Below, one piece after another: positions 34,679 through 43,682 of a DNA stretch of 50,477 nucleotides. The notes below the pieces were generated by a model. That model searched no databases. It was not told the DNA's origin and saw only the letters and a list, made by a program, of their open reading frames with translations. This stretch comes from Prevotellaceae bacterium (GTDB lineage: Bacteria; Bacteroidota; Bacteroidia; Bacteroidales; Bacteroidaceae), in NCBI GenBank assembly GCA_031262085.1, contig JAISIN010000075.1, positions 1 to 50,477 of the forward strand, given 5' to 3'. Both the position numbers and the translations under genes were made by a program. Numbering within the stretch: the first letter of the stretch is position 1; every line of letters begins with the position of its first letter.

Positions 34679-36946
34679 TTACTTCAGCGACATGGTCGGT
34701 TTCAGCACATCATGCGCCTTCCAACTGCCTTCGCGTGCAAGATTGTAGAGAGCGGTTGCACGAATATCCTCCACCGAGGCTCCGAATTGCAGCGTGTATT
34801 TGCCTTTGGCGCTCACCCAGCTCTGCAACGCCTCGTCGAAAGATGCCAAGTCGTAAGCCGAGACCTTGAACGTGAGTGTTTCCTGTTCGCCGGGTTGCAG
34901 CAGACGGGTTTTGGCAAACGATTTCAGTTCGCACGACGGTTTCTCCAGTCCTCCTTCGGGCGCAGCCACATAGAGTTGTACCACCTCCTTACCGGCTACA
35001 CTTCCGCTGTTCTTCACCGTGATGGTGGCGCTGAATCCGTCGGCAGTGGCTTTGACGGCAGGCTTGCTATATGTAAATGTGGTATAGCTCAATCCATATC
35101 CAAATGGGTAAGATACCTCTTTGTTGCGCGTATGAAAGTAGCGGTATCCCACATAGATATCCTCTTGGTGAAGCGTGTAATCGACATTCTTCCGCTTGCC
35201 GTTGGTGCGCATGTCATTGTTACCGAGAGGAAAGTTGAGTGACGACGGGTGATCCATGACAGCAATGGGGAACGTCATGGTGAGCTTGCCCGATGGGTTT
35301 TCTTTGCCGGTAAGCACATCGGCTACCGAGTTACCGCCCTCTTGCCCCGGTTGCCATGCCAGCAGAATGGCATCGGGCAGTGCTTTCCATGAGGCGGTTT
35401 CAATGACGCCGCCGGTATTGATAATGACAATGACCGGCTTTCCTGCTGCATGAAAGGCGTCGCATAAGTCTTGCAGCAGTTGGCGTTCTACGCTGGTCAG
35501 GTTGAAATCGTCGTCAATCTTGCGGTCGCCTCCCTCTCCGGCTTGTCTGCCTAATGTAAGTACAGCAACTTCGGCTTCTTGTGCCTGACGATTGATCGTG
35601 TTGCGCGATACACTCATTTCGGGCAATACGGCTTTTCCCCAAAACCATCCGCCCGGTCGGCGATCGGCAGCGATTCGTGCTTCCTGATAGGCTTTGTACT
35701 TCAGGTAGAGATCTTCCAAGCTTTGAGTAACCTCCAGTCCGGCGCCGTTTAGCCCCTGTCGCAGGTCGATGGTATAGGGTTTGTTGACATCACCCGATCC
35801 GGTGCCTCCGGCAATGAAGTCGTAGGAGGTAATGCCAAATAGCGCTATTTTCTTCACGCCTTTCAGCGGCAGGGTGGCGTTGTTGTTCTTCAGCAGTACC
35901 ATTCCTTCGGTAGCCGTGTTGCGCGTAATGGCAGCATGCGCTTTCAGGTCGGGCTTATTGTTGTATCGATATTCCTTGAAGCGCGGGGTCTTGACGATGT
36001 ACTCCAGCACGCGCTTTACGCAGAGGTCGACGTCGGCTATGGCAAGTTCGCCGCTTTTCACTTTGGCAACAATCTCTTCGCTCTGCACGGGTGCGCCGGG
36101 TTCCATCAGGTCGTTGCCCGCCTGTATTTGGGCAGCCGTGTTTCGTTTACCGGTCCAGTCGGTCATTACGATGCCGTCGAATCCCCACTCATCCCGCAAA
36201 ATGGTAGTGAGCAATTCGCGGCTCTCTTGTGTGAACGAACCGTTCAATCGATTGTACGACGACATGATTGTCCAAGGATGGGCGTTCTTAACGGTCATCT
36301 CGAATCCTTTCAGGTAAAGTTCGCGCAGGGCACGCTGCGATACAATTTCATCTACCCCCATGCGATTGGTCTCCTGGCTGTTGACGGCAAAATGTTTCAG
36401 GCTCACCCCTACTCCATTGCTCTGTACGCCTTTCGTATAGGCAGTGGCAATCAATCCCGTCACGATGGGATCTTCCGAATAATACTCGAAGTTGCGTCCG
36501 CAGAGCGGCGAGCGGTGGAGGTTCATGCCCGGTGCCAGAAGCACGTCGGCGCCATATTGAAGCACCTCCTCGCCGATGGCTTTGCCGACGGCTTCTACCA
36601 ATTGAGTATTCCAAGTCGAAGCCAGAGCCGTACCTACCGGAAAGCCGGTGGCATAGTAGGTATTAGAGTCGTTCTCGCGTGTAGGGCTGATGCGCAATCC
36701 GGCCGGTCCGTCTGACAGAATGGTTTGCGGAATACCTAACCGCGTAATGGCTTGTGTGGCACCGGCGGCGCCGGGAACGAGCGACTGGGCGCCTCCGACG
36801 AGTAGTTGTGCTTTTTCTTCGAGGGTCATCGTCTGAACAATCCGGTCGATGTTGTCGGGTTGCAACCGCAGTTGCTGAGCATTTGCCCGATGGGCAAAGC
36901 AAGTGAATAGCAGCGCTGTGGCTGCCAAAACGTGTTGCTGTTTCAT
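34679..36946 (-). CDS. Glycoside hydrolase family 3 enzyme (beta-glucosidase/xylosidase-like)
   Basis: A 755-residue exported GH3 enzyme. The ATG at 36946 (MKQQHVLAATALLF) replaces an in-frame TTG two codons upstream. The type I signal peptide ends near HRANAQ. The catalytic barrel contains KHFAVNSQE and nucleophile Asp263 in VMTDWTG. The GH3 C-terminal domain and a fibronectin III-like domain (from about 640) complete the usual three-domain form. It is only moderately similar to the lipoprotein GH3 at 813 and lacks a lipobox. Co-transcription with the CE1-type esterase suggests joint action on decorated hemicellulose, which is inference. Confidence 0.93.
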   Translation of the reverse strand: MKQQHVLAATALLFTCFAHRANAQQLRLQPDNIDRIVQTMTLEEKAQLLVGGAQSLVPGAAGATQAITRLGIPQTILSDGPAGLRISPTRENDSNTYYATGFPVGTALASTWNTQLVEAVGKAIGEEVLQYGADVLLAPGMNLHRSPLCGRNFEYYSEDPIVTGLIATAYTKGVQSNGVGVSLKHFAVNSQETNRMGVDEIVSQRALRELYLKGFEMTVKNAHPWTIMSSYNRLNGSFTQESRELLTTILRDEWGFDGIVMTDWTGKRNTAAQIQAGNDLMEPGAPVQSEEIVAKVKSGELAIADVDLCVKRVLEYIVKTPRFKEYRYNNKPDLKAHAAITRNTATEGMVLLKNNNATLPLKGVKKIALFGITSYDFIAGGTGSGDVNKPYTIDLRQGLNGAGLEVTQSLEDLYLKYKAYQEARIAADRRPGGWFWGKAVLPEMSVSRNTINRQAQEAEVAVLTLGRQAGEGGDRKIDDDFNLTSVERQLLQDLCDAFHAAGKPVIVIINTGGVIETASWKALPDAILLAWQPGQEGGNSVADVLTGKENPSGKLTMTFPIAVMDHPSSLNFPLGNNDMRTNGKRKNVDYTLHQEDIYVGYRYFHTRNKEVSYPFGYGLSYTTFTYSKPAVKATADGFSATITVKNSGSVAGKEVVQLYVAAPEGGLEKPSCELKSFAKTRLLQPGEQETLTFKVSAYDLASFDEALQSWVSAKGKYTLQFGASVEDIRATALYNLAREGSWKAHDVLKPTMSLK

Positions 36947-37081
36947 ATTCAAAATATATATTTGTTAGGAGATCTTGGTTGAGAGCAGCAAAGTAAAGCA
37001 ATAATATTGAATGATAGACATCTTGAGCATGAAAAATGAATTATTCATTGTCAACCGTGCACGATTAGACGATTAATGTAT

Positions 37082-37089
37082 TACTTTTG
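37082..37089 (+). promoter_or_regulatory. -7 box of the Mpv17-like gene
   Basis: TACTTTTG matches TAnnTTTG, 52 bases before the ATG at 37142. It lies inside an upstream open extension of that frame, which supports the downstream start. Confidence 0.5.
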
Positions 37090-37141
37090 CCACGCGATTA
37101 ATCAATACGTTACATTATCAATCCACAAATTATCTTTTTGT

Positions 37142-37828
37142 ATGAAAAAGCAGGATTTTATTTTTCTTTCTGTCGTTATTATACTCTTTCTGCCATTCTT
37201 CGTGAGTGATGCGGTATACGACGGATACAAGTCGTTCAACGCCTCGCACGGCATGGTGATGAGTTTCCTTAAATTTGGCATACTTGCTACGCTGGGTGAA
37301 GTGTTGGGGCTACGCATCAGTTCCGGTGTGTATAATCGGACAGGTTTTGGCATTTTGCCCCGCATGGTAGTCTGGGGAATCCTGGGAATGGCAATCAACA
37401 TGGCAATGATTGTCTTCTCTCGGGGCATGCCGGTTTTTCTGGAGTATATGGGTATGGCAGATGCTACCACCATCATTAATGGTGAGTTGTGTGTGAACAA
37501 AGTGCTGATTGCGCTTTGCATATCGGTCATGATGAACACCTTTTTTGCGCCGGTATTCATGACCTTCCACAAGATTACCGATACCCACATTATGGCTTGT
37601 GGCGGGAGCTTGAAGAGCTTGGTTACTCCTATTCCGATGACAAAGATCATCACCGGTCTGAATTGGAATGTACAGTGGAACTTTGTTTTCAAGAAAACGA
37701 TTCCGCTGTTTTGGTATCCGGCTCATACCATTACGTTCCTGTTGCCGGTAGAGATGCGGGTGCTGTTTGCGGCATTGCTGGGCGTGGCGCTGGGAGTACT
37801 GCTGGCTGTGGCTGCGCGGAAAAAATGA
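37142..37828 (+). CDS. Mpv17/PMP22-like membrane protein
   Basis: A 228-residue integral membrane protein with about five hydrophobic helices. The C-terminal segment FWYPAHTITFLLPVEMRVLFAALLG resembles the signature of the Mpv17/PMP22 family, known from mitochondria and peroxisomes and found in some Bacteroidetes. The family may form channels, but the bacterial role is unknown. The ATG at 37142 begins a lysine-rich start and first helix; an upstream extension from 37076 would cover the promoter. It is a single gene, convergent with the helicase gene, with a shared hairpin at 37834-37859. Confidence 0.7.
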   Translation: MKKQDFIFLSVVIILFLPFFVSDAVYDGYKSFNASHGMVMSFLKFGILATLGEVLGLRISSGVYNRTGFGILPRMVVWGILGMAINMAMIVFSRGMPVFLEYMGMADATTIINGELCVNKVLIALCISVMMNTFFAPVFMTFHKITDTHIMACGGSLKSLVTPIPMTKIITGLNWNVQWNFVFKKTIPLFWYPAHTITFLLPVEMRVLFAALLGVALGVLLAVAARKK

Positions 37829-37833
37829 AAAAG

Positions 37834-37859
37834 CAGGGCAGACCCGTGGGTCTGCCCTG
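37834..37859. terminator. Bidirectional terminator
   Basis: CAGGGCAGACCC (37834-37845) and GGGTCTGCCCTG (37848-37859) form a 12-bp stem. On the minus strand it is followed by GCTTTTTCATTTTTT, so it is a good terminator for the helicase operon. On the plus strand it lies five bases after the Mpv17-like stop, with only a weak T-poor tail. Confidence 0.8.
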
Positions 37860-37865
37860 TAAAAA

Positions 37866-40298
37866 TTATACGGTTGCGTATTTTCGTTTGAGTTCTTCTA
37901 TTCCCATACCGGTGAAATAGTCTTCGATGAATGCCCAACGCAGCTCGTCGCTTAGATGTAAGTTACCGAAGAAGAAGGAAAAAAGCTCTATCTGTTCGAG
38001 GAATATCTGCTCGTTGTTTTCGAGGATGAGATTGTGATACTCGCCCGAATCTACAATCTGTTGTAACTTCTGGGGATCGTCGAAACGAATCTGCACGCCG
38101 GGCGTACCGCCCCCTTCGACACTGAACGAGAGGCAATCGAGCATGGAGAGCAGGTTCAGGAGCAGGTTCAGATCGGAGAAAGGCGTGGTGTAGAACTGCA
38201 GTCGTTCGCCCTTCTTTCCGGTGATGCGTTGCGCAAAAAGCTTCTGGTAGCGCGACAGCAGCAGGTCGAATCCTTTGGTAACGGTAAAAGAGAGTTCGTT
38301 GGAATCTTTCTTTTTGACGCTACTGATGTAACTTACGCTGCGTCCCTCCTCTGTGCGCGATTCGAGTAGCGACCCGATAAACCGTTTGGCTGAGGGCACA
38401 TCCATGTTATGTTCGGCGAAAACGGCACGCAGTTCTTCCTCGTCAAATCGTCCTTTGGCTTTGCGCAGTTTTTCCGAGAGCAGGTTTTTTAAGCTGCGGA
38501 ACAAGGCGTCGAAGCGTTTGCTTATCTGGTCGGCATTGGCTTTTAGCAACACGTCGTGCCGTCCTACGATGACGGCGCGTGCTCCTTCCCACAACGTTCC
38601 GTTGCTTAGTTTTTGCCGGAACTCCCTATATCCCAGTTCGCTGAATCGTTCTTCCCAAAGGCGGTTGATTTGTGCCAGATAGACACCGTCGGTTCCTTTT
38701 ACTTTGGTAAGATAGGCAGCAAACTCGCGTATGAAGAGGTCGCTTGTTTTGTCTTGTATATAACATTCGGTAAGGAGGTTCTGCGGAAAGACTTCGAGCA
38801 TTTGCTTGCCGAAGCGGTGGTTAATGTCGGCTTCAAGCCACAACAAGGCAGTCTTGAGTATCTGTCCCAATTCCGATTCGTACTCGAGCTTGTTTCGCAT
38901 CCGCGGCAGTTTGATTACAAACTCAAAGTCGGAGAGCGAGAGTATCATCTCTTTCTTCTTGCCCTTCATGCGGTACACTTCCATCAGTTTCCTAAGAATG
39001 AGCACCAACTGCTCTTGTGCAATGTTGCCCATGGTGTGCAGCCGTTGCATGTAGTAGAAGTCGCGTTCGTGATAATCGGTGGCAGCTATACCCTGTATGT
39101 TGGTATCGCGTGCGGCTCGTCCTACCTCCTGAATGTAATCGACAAAGGTGCTACACGGCGCTACATGATAGATGCGGTCGATATCGGCAATGTCTACTCC
39201 CATGCCGAATGCCTTGGTGGCAATAATCATGCGCTTGGTGCTCTCTTTGAACTCTTGTACGATGGTTGCTTTTTCTTCTTTGTTCTTTTTGCCGTAATAG
39301 GTAGCCACAAGGTTCCACTGGAATGCCTTGACCCATGTTTTGAGGCGCATGTCTATGCCTCCGGCAAAGGGATAATAGAGTATCGTTTTATGTCCGTCGA
39401 GGTATTGGTCTATACGGTCGGCGATGACACGGTTTTTGGCTTTGTCGTAGGTTTCGCCGGGTTCGAGCGCAAGCTGTTTGATGTCGAACCCGATGTTTTT
39501 GCGTTTCACCGTACCTACATATAATACGCATGGTTCCATCCGCAGGGAGCGAATGGTGTCGAACACCATGTCACTGCCGCCGGCTGGATTCCATACGGCG
39601 GTTGCTGTCAGGGCAAACAAGGGGAAAGTGTATCCCAATATTTGTTGCAACCCTTGTAAATATCGTCCCAAGAACCAGTAATCTACGCGGAACTCTTTGC
39701 CCCACGTAGCTACGGTGTGCGCTTCGTCGACCACCACCATGCCGATGTGTCGTTCGCCGACAAAGTGTTTGATGTCGTAAGAGAGCAACAGCTCCGGCGA
39801 CAGATAGAACAAGTCTACCTCTCCTTGCCGTACTTGGCGGTAGACTTCGGCTTTTTGTTCGGGAGAGAGGTCGGAGGAGGCATAAGCCACGCGTGTGTAT
39901 CCCAACTCTTGCAATCCCTCTACCTGATCGGTGATCAAGGCTTTCAGGGGCGATACAACGATGGTGAGTAGTTGGTAGGTATTACCCAGATAGATAGCCG
40001 GCAGTTGGAATAGCAACGACTTTCCTGCTCCGGTGGGGGCAGTAAGCAGTATGTTGTCGGGCTTTTGGGTTTGTCGGAGTGCATGCTCGGCTTCGCAGAT
40101 TACGCTCTCGATGAGTTGTCCTTGCGATATGCACAATGTATCTCGATTCTCGAACAGGTCGTTGTAGATTTCCAGTTCGCGGAATTCGTCATACCCGTAT
40201 ATAGTGTGCAGGAGTGTGTGAACATCCTCTCTGCACACTTCGGGTAAATGTCTTTTTGTGAGTTGGCAAGGTTGCATTTGCTTAGTATTCTTCTTCAT
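37866..40298 (-). CDS. Atypical RecQ-like DEAH-box helicase
   Basis: An 810-residue superfamily 2 helicase. The N-terminal helicase core has Walker A APTGAGKS near residue 88, SPLKALITDQV, DEAH near 190 in VVVDEAHTVATWGKEFR, and ALTATA. Motif V appears as TKAFGMGVDIADI and motif VI as QEVGRAARD. The order and the W-G-x-x-F-R after DEAH point to RecQ. However, RecQ motif 0 is altered (FRELEI for FRxxQ) with about 30 extra residues before Walker A, and the RecQ zinc cysteines and HRDC domain are absent. The 400-residue C-terminal half is unrecognised. The start is either ATG 40298 (overlapping the previous gene by 17 bases) or ATG 40277 (MQPCQL), just after that gene's stop. Either way the genes are coupled. 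Confidence 0.8.
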   Translation of the reverse strand: MKKNTKQMQPCQLTKRHLPEVCREDVHTLLHTIYGYDEFRELEIYNDLFENRDTLCISQGQLIESVICEAEHALRQTQKPDNILLTAPTGAGKSLLFQLPAIYLGNTYQLLTIVVSPLKALITDQVEGLQELGYTRVAYASSDLSPEQKAEVYRQVRQGEVDLFYLSPELLLSYDIKHFVGERHIGMVVVDEAHTVATWGKEFRVDYWFLGRYLQGLQQILGYTFPLFALTATAVWNPAGGSDMVFDTIRSLRMEPCVLYVGTVKRKNIGFDIKQLALEPGETYDKAKNRVIADRIDQYLDGHKTILYYPFAGGIDMRLKTWVKAFQWNLVATYYGKKNKEEKATIVQEFKESTKRMIIATKAFGMGVDIADIDRIYHVAPCSTFVDYIQEVGRAARDTNIQGIAATDYHERDFYYMQRLHTMGNIAQEQLVLILRKLMEVYRMKGKKKEMILSLSDFEFVIKLPRMRNKLEYESELGQILKTALLWLEADINHRFGKQMLEVFPQNLLTECYIQDKTSDLFIREFAAYLTKVKGTDGVYLAQINRLWEERFSELGYREFRQKLSNGTLWEGARAVIVGRHDVLLKANADQISKRFDALFRSLKNLLSEKLRKAKGRFDEEELRAVFAEHNMDVPSAKRFIGSLLESRTEEGRSVSYISSVKKKDSNELSFTVTKGFDLLLSRYQKLFAQRITGKKGERLQFYTTPFSDLNLLLNLLSMLDCLSFSVEGGGTPGVQIRFDDPQKLQQIVDSGEYHNLILENNEQIFLEQIELFSFFFGNLHLSDELRWAFIEDYFTGMGIEELKRKYATV

Positions 40299-40503
40299 TG
40301 AAGAAGAAATCTTCCTTGCTGGGATAATCAGGCCAGATATCTTCTATGCTTTCGTAAATCTCGCCTTCATCTTCCATTTCTTGCAGGTTTTCTATGACCT
40401 CCAATGGAGCGCCCGAGCGAATGGCATAGTCAATCAATTCGTCTTTGGTAGCCGGCCAAGGCGCATCTTCCAGTTTTGAGGCTAATTCCAATGTCCAATA
40501 CAT
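40282..40503 (-). CDS. Small acidic DUF2795-like protein
   Basis: A 73-residue, strongly acidic protein resembling the DUF2795 family: a helix-rich N-terminus with WPATKDELIDYAIRSGAPLEVIENLQ, then an Asp/Glu/Tyr/Phe-rich tail. No catalytic motif is visible. It is immediately upstream of, and translationally coupled to, the RecQ-like helicase, and has a -7 box at 40558-40565. DUF2795 members are common in Bacteroidetes, where a link to helicases is not established to my knowledge. A small regulator or partner of the helicase is one possibility. Confidence 0.75.
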   Translation of the reverse strand: MYWTLELASKLEDAPWPATKDELIDYAIRSGAPLEVIENLQEMEDEGEIYESIEDIWPDYPSKEDFFFNEEEY

Positions 40504-40557
40504 AACTTAAAGTATTAAAATTGTAAATAATAAAGTACTACTCTCTTAATTGTGGCG

Positions 40558-40565
40558 CAAAAGTA
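40558..40565 (-). promoter_or_regulatory. -7 box of the DUF2795-helicase pair
   Basis: CAAAAGTA on the plus strand (TACTTTTG on the minus strand), 55 bases upstream of the start at 40503 and just beyond the stop of the adenosyltransferase gene. Confidence 0.55.
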
Positions 40566-40587
40566 AAACAAAATATTTCTCGTGCTA

Positions 40588-41127
40588 CTACATTGACCAG
40601 AATATTTCGCTTTTTTTCTCGTCCTGATTTAATTTTCGCGAAAAGATAAATAGATAATCGGACAGACGGTTGATATATGCCAACAACTCAGCATCTATTT
40701 GGGCATTTTCGGCGAGGGTGAGCATGCGTCGTTCGGCGCGGCGACACACGGTGCGGCAGATATGCGCCGTGGCGGCAGCTGTACTTCCGCCGGGCAGTAC
40801 GAAGGTGTGCAGCGGAGGGAGAGATGCATCGATGCGATCGATCTCAAGTTCTATCCGGAGCACATCTTCGGGGGCGATGCCTGTGCGCGGCGTGGTGGTA
40901 GCGTTGTCGGTGGCAAGATATGCCCCTACTGAAAAAAGTTTATGCTGAATGCGTTGCACGAATGCGCTGTCTTGCGAATTGTTGATTTGGGTAACAAGCA
41001 GTCCCAGATAGGCGTTCAGCTCGTCGATGGTGCCGTAGGCTTCCAGCCGGATGTGCGTTTTGGGCACGCGGGTACCGCCTACTAATGAGGTAGTGCCGTG
41101 GTCGCCGGTTTTAGTGTATACTTTCAT
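40588..41127 (-). CDS. Cob(I)alamin adenosyltransferase, PduO type
   Basis: A 179-residue ATP:cob(I)alamin adenosyltransferase that makes adenosylcobalamin. The N-terminal ATP-binding motif is [19 protein letters not shown] (residues 4-22), followed by [16 protein letters not shown]. The later family motifs FVLPGGS and [10 protein letters not shown] near the active site are present, as is the NRLSDYLF helix. It is downstream of the methyltransferase-like gene by 20 bases. No other cobalamin gene is in the window; methylmalonyl-CoA mutase elsewhere would be the usual user. Confidence 0.93.
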   Translation of the reverse strand: MKVYTKTGDHGTTSLVGGTRVPKTHIRLEAYGTIDELNAYLGLLVTQINNSQDSAFVQRIQHKLFSVGAYLATDNATTTPRTGIAPEDVLRIELEIDRIDASLPPLHTFVLPGGSTAAATAHICRTVCRRAERRMLTLAENAQIDAELLAYINRLSDYLFIFSRKLNQDEKKSEIFWSM

Positions 41128-41147
41128 AAGGATGATGGCTTTATTTG

Positions 41148-41780
41148 CTAAAAGCAGAGTTTGTATTCTTGTTTCATCTTCCGCTTGTCGAAGCAGAGGA
41201 TGCCGAGGTCGTACAGATTAAATGTCATTCCTACCCTGTCGTCTTGTAACAGCTTTTGCCAGAGTGCCCGCATCTGTGGGGTGTAACCGATGCCTTCGAC
41301 GACGAAGAGTGAGCGCTCGGTGCTGCGGGCAACACAGAGGTTGACAATATCTTCGACTAACGTGGGATTACGATAGTCGTGCACATAGAGGAAATCAACC
41401 GGACTGCCTGCTTCCAGGAAGAGTTCGCTCAGGTCACGGGTAGCCGTATAATCGGCATTCTCTTTGGCAGCCTTCAGGTAGCAGGCAGAGGCAGAGAGTG
41501 TACCGGCATCTACTATGGTGGCAGGCTGTGCGTAGTTTACCAGCCGGAAGAGAAGTTGCTTCACTTTGCGCGATTCGTACTTCCAGTAGCGGTCTTTTTG
41601 CGGTGCGAGGCGTCTCTGCATCTTTGCCAGCTCTTCATATTTATAATAAGGTGTATGCTCGTAGATGACGTGTGTAATCAGGCTGAATGCAAAAGGAGAG
41701 TGTACGCCGTACCCACATCGGTAACGGATACGACCGAGCCTCACGAAGGGGCGTTTCAGGGAAAGAAGAATGCGATTCAT
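41148..41780 (-). CDS. Class I methyltransferase-like protein with degenerate SAM motif
   Basis: A 210-residue cytoplasmic protein. The N-terminal motif [17 protein letters not shown] is typical of a Bacteroidetes family annotated as SAM-dependent methyltransferases. The expected motif I appears as [14 protein letters not shown] rather than the Gly-rich E/DxGxGxG loop, so SAM binding may be weak or lost. Rossmann-like strands follow ([18 protein letters not shown]). It heads a probable two-gene operon with the cobalamin adenosyltransferase. Substrate is unknown. Confidence 0.65.
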   Translation of the reverse strand: MNRILLSLKRPFVRLGRIRYRCGYGVHSPFAFSLITHVIYEHTPYYKYEELAKMQRRLAPQKDRYWKYESRKVKQLLFRLVNYAQPATIVDAGTLSASACYLKAAKENADYTATRDLSELFLEAGSPVDFLYVHDYRNPTLVEDIVNLCVARSTERSLFVVEGIGYTPQMRALWQKLLQDDRVGMTFNLYDLGILCFDKRKMKQEYKLCF

Positions 41781-41804
41781 ACGAATGATGGTTTAATTTG
41801 AGCG

Positions 41805-41812
41805 CAAAGATA
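41805..41812 (-). promoter_or_regulatory. -7 box of the methyltransferase-adenosyltransferase operon
   Basis: CAAAGATA on the plus strand (TATCTTTG on the minus strand), 25 bases upstream of the start at 41780. Confidence 0.55.
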
Positions 41813-41873
41813 GCATCAACTAAACGATTTTACCCAATCTTGGTAGAACAAAAGTCATTCGTTCATTAAAACA

Positions 41874-43682
41874 TCACTTTTTGTTTTTTAAGTCGTAAGG
41901 CTTGGTGTCTGATGCGGCAGCATGCTTTGCCAGTGTAAAAACAAACTCCAGCCCGCCGCCGGGGGTATTCTTGGCAGAGATGGTACCGCCGTGAATGATG
42001 ACGGCGTTCTTGACGATAGCCAATCCCAGCCCCGTGCCGCCCAACTTGCGCGAGCGTCCTTTGTCTACGCGGTAGAATCGTTCAAACAAACGATTGAGGT
42101 GCTCGGGCGGTACCCCCACTCCATTGTCGGCAAAGCTGATGTAGTAGAAATGTTCATCTTCGCGGAAGCAGCGAATGGTGATGCGGATATGGGTTCCGGC
42201 ATACGTTATGGTGTTGTCGGTAAGATTTCGAAAGACGGAGTAGAGCAGTGAATAGTTGCCTTGCAACATCATGGTCGGTCGCAGGTTGTTGACTACCTGA
42301 ATTTGTTTTTCCTCCAGCTCACGCGACACTTCGTTCAGCATGGAGGTGATCAGAACACTCAAATCCAGCGGCTCCATATCGATCATGTTGGCTGCTTCGT
42401 CCATGCGGGTGAGCACAGATATGTCGCGCAGCAAGCGGCTCAGGCGATTGCTCTGTGCATAGCAACGTTCCATGAACGACCGGCGTTGTTTGTCGGAGAT
42501 GCGGTCGTTGTTGACAAGTGTTTCCAAATAGCCTTGTATGCTGCTGACAGGAGTTTTCAGTTCGTGCGCAATGTTCTGGGTTAGTTGTCGTTTTAGCCGG
42601 TTTTGCTCCTCTTCTTGCGTAACATCATTGATGGTGATTTCAAAGCTCATATCCTGAAACACGATACATTCGGCTACAAAAGAGCGCCCGTCCTTGTTGA
42701 TATCGATTCTTTTCCGTCCTTCCGACAGTGAGTGGTTGATGAAGTCGGTAATCTCTTCGAACTCCTTGACGGCAAAAATATCTTCGGTAGCCGACAGGTT
42801 TGTGTCTGATATCAGATTGGCATAACGGGTGAAGAGGTTGTTGACCAATATTTCTTTCTTTTCGCGTGTAAACACGCCCAATCCTTCGTGCGACGATTGC
42901 AGGTGCATGATGAGTTTCTCGCGTTCGATGTAGAGCGCCTCTTTGGTTTCTCGCAATCGCAAATAGATGCGGACGATGTGTTGGGAGATAGCTCCCAGTT
43001 CGTTGTCGGGGAATAGATGGGGCGACGTCTCTACCGATTCGTCGCGGTCGGCATGCATGGCAAACTCGCGCAGGCGGGCAACTGCCGTTCCCAATCGGGA
43101 TGTGTATTGATAGAACACCCCTATCAGGAGCAGCGAAACGGTCAGCGTAAACCATAAATAGTGCTGGTCGGCAGCCAAGTGTTGTACCAGATTGATGTTA
43201 TAGGGTAATGCCGAACGGATAATCAAGTTGTCGTAGCACGTAGCCGAATAGAAATAGGTCAGTCCGGTTGTTTCGGAAGTGCGTCTTACGTCGTAACCGT
43301 TGCGGTGGAGGATGGCTTGCTCTACTTCAGGGCGGTTGAGATGATTGCTCCAATGCGACGGTTTGTTCGTATCATACAGCACATCGCCGTTCCTGTTGAT
43401 GACCGTGATGCGCAGGTCGGTAATAAAATGTTCACGCGGATATTGGTCGAGTACCCGAATAGGTAAACTGTCGGGTGTATGTTTGAGCAACATGTACAGC
43501 TCTTCATTACAGTCTTGCAACTGCACATTCAGTAACTCTATCTTATGTTCTTTCTCTCTATGATATTGGTATAGTAACAGGCTACCGGCAAAAAGCAGGA
43601 ATAGCGAGAGCACCGACAGGAACAGCTTCCGACTATAGGTCAGGAAACGGGTCTTGTCATTAAGCGTCGAAGCAGTATCCAT
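41874..43682 (-). CDS. Sensor histidine kinase (PhoR-like)
   Basis: A 602-residue membrane sensor. One helix (about 17-37) and a second (about 180-200) bracket an extracytoplasmic sensing domain of about 140 residues. A HAMP-like linker and PAS-like region precede the kinase core: HisKA with phospho-acceptor His373 in AHELKTPVSS, then HATPase motifs DNTITYAG (N box), FADNGVGVP (G1) and GTGLGLAIVKN (G2). All catalytic motifs are intact. Its start overlaps the response-regulator gene by 23 bases, so both come from one mRNA. The PhoR/WalK-like build suggests phosphate or envelope sensing, but the signal cannot be read from sequence. Confidence 0.93.
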   Translation of the reverse strand: MDTASTLNDKTRFLTYSRKLFLSVLSLFLLFAGSLLLYQYHREKEHKIELLNVQLQDCNEELYMLLKHTPDSLPIRVLDQYPREHFITDLRITVINRNGDVLYDTNKPSHWSNHLNRPEVEQAILHRNGYDVRRTSETTGLTYFYSATCYDNLIIRSALPYNINLVQHLAADQHYLWFTLTVSLLLIGVFYQYTSRLGTAVARLREFAMHADRDESVETSPHLFPDNELGAISQHIVRIYLRLRETKEALYIEREKLIMHLQSSHEGLGVFTREKKEILVNNLFTRYANLISDTNLSATEDIFAVKEFEEITDFINHSLSEGRKRIDINKDGRSFVAECIVFQDMSFEITINDVTQEEEQNRLKRQLTQNIAHELKTPVSSIQGYLETLVNNDRISDKQRRSFMERCYAQSNRLSRLLRDISVLTRMDEAANMIDMEPLDLSVLITSMLNEVSRELEEKQIQVVNNLRPTMMLQGNYSLLYSVFRNLTDNTITYAGTHIRITIRCFREDEHFYYISFADNGVGVPPEHLNRLFERFYRVDKGRSRKLGGTGLGLAIVKNAVIIHGGTISAKNTPGGGLEFVFTLAKHAAASDTKPYDLKNKK

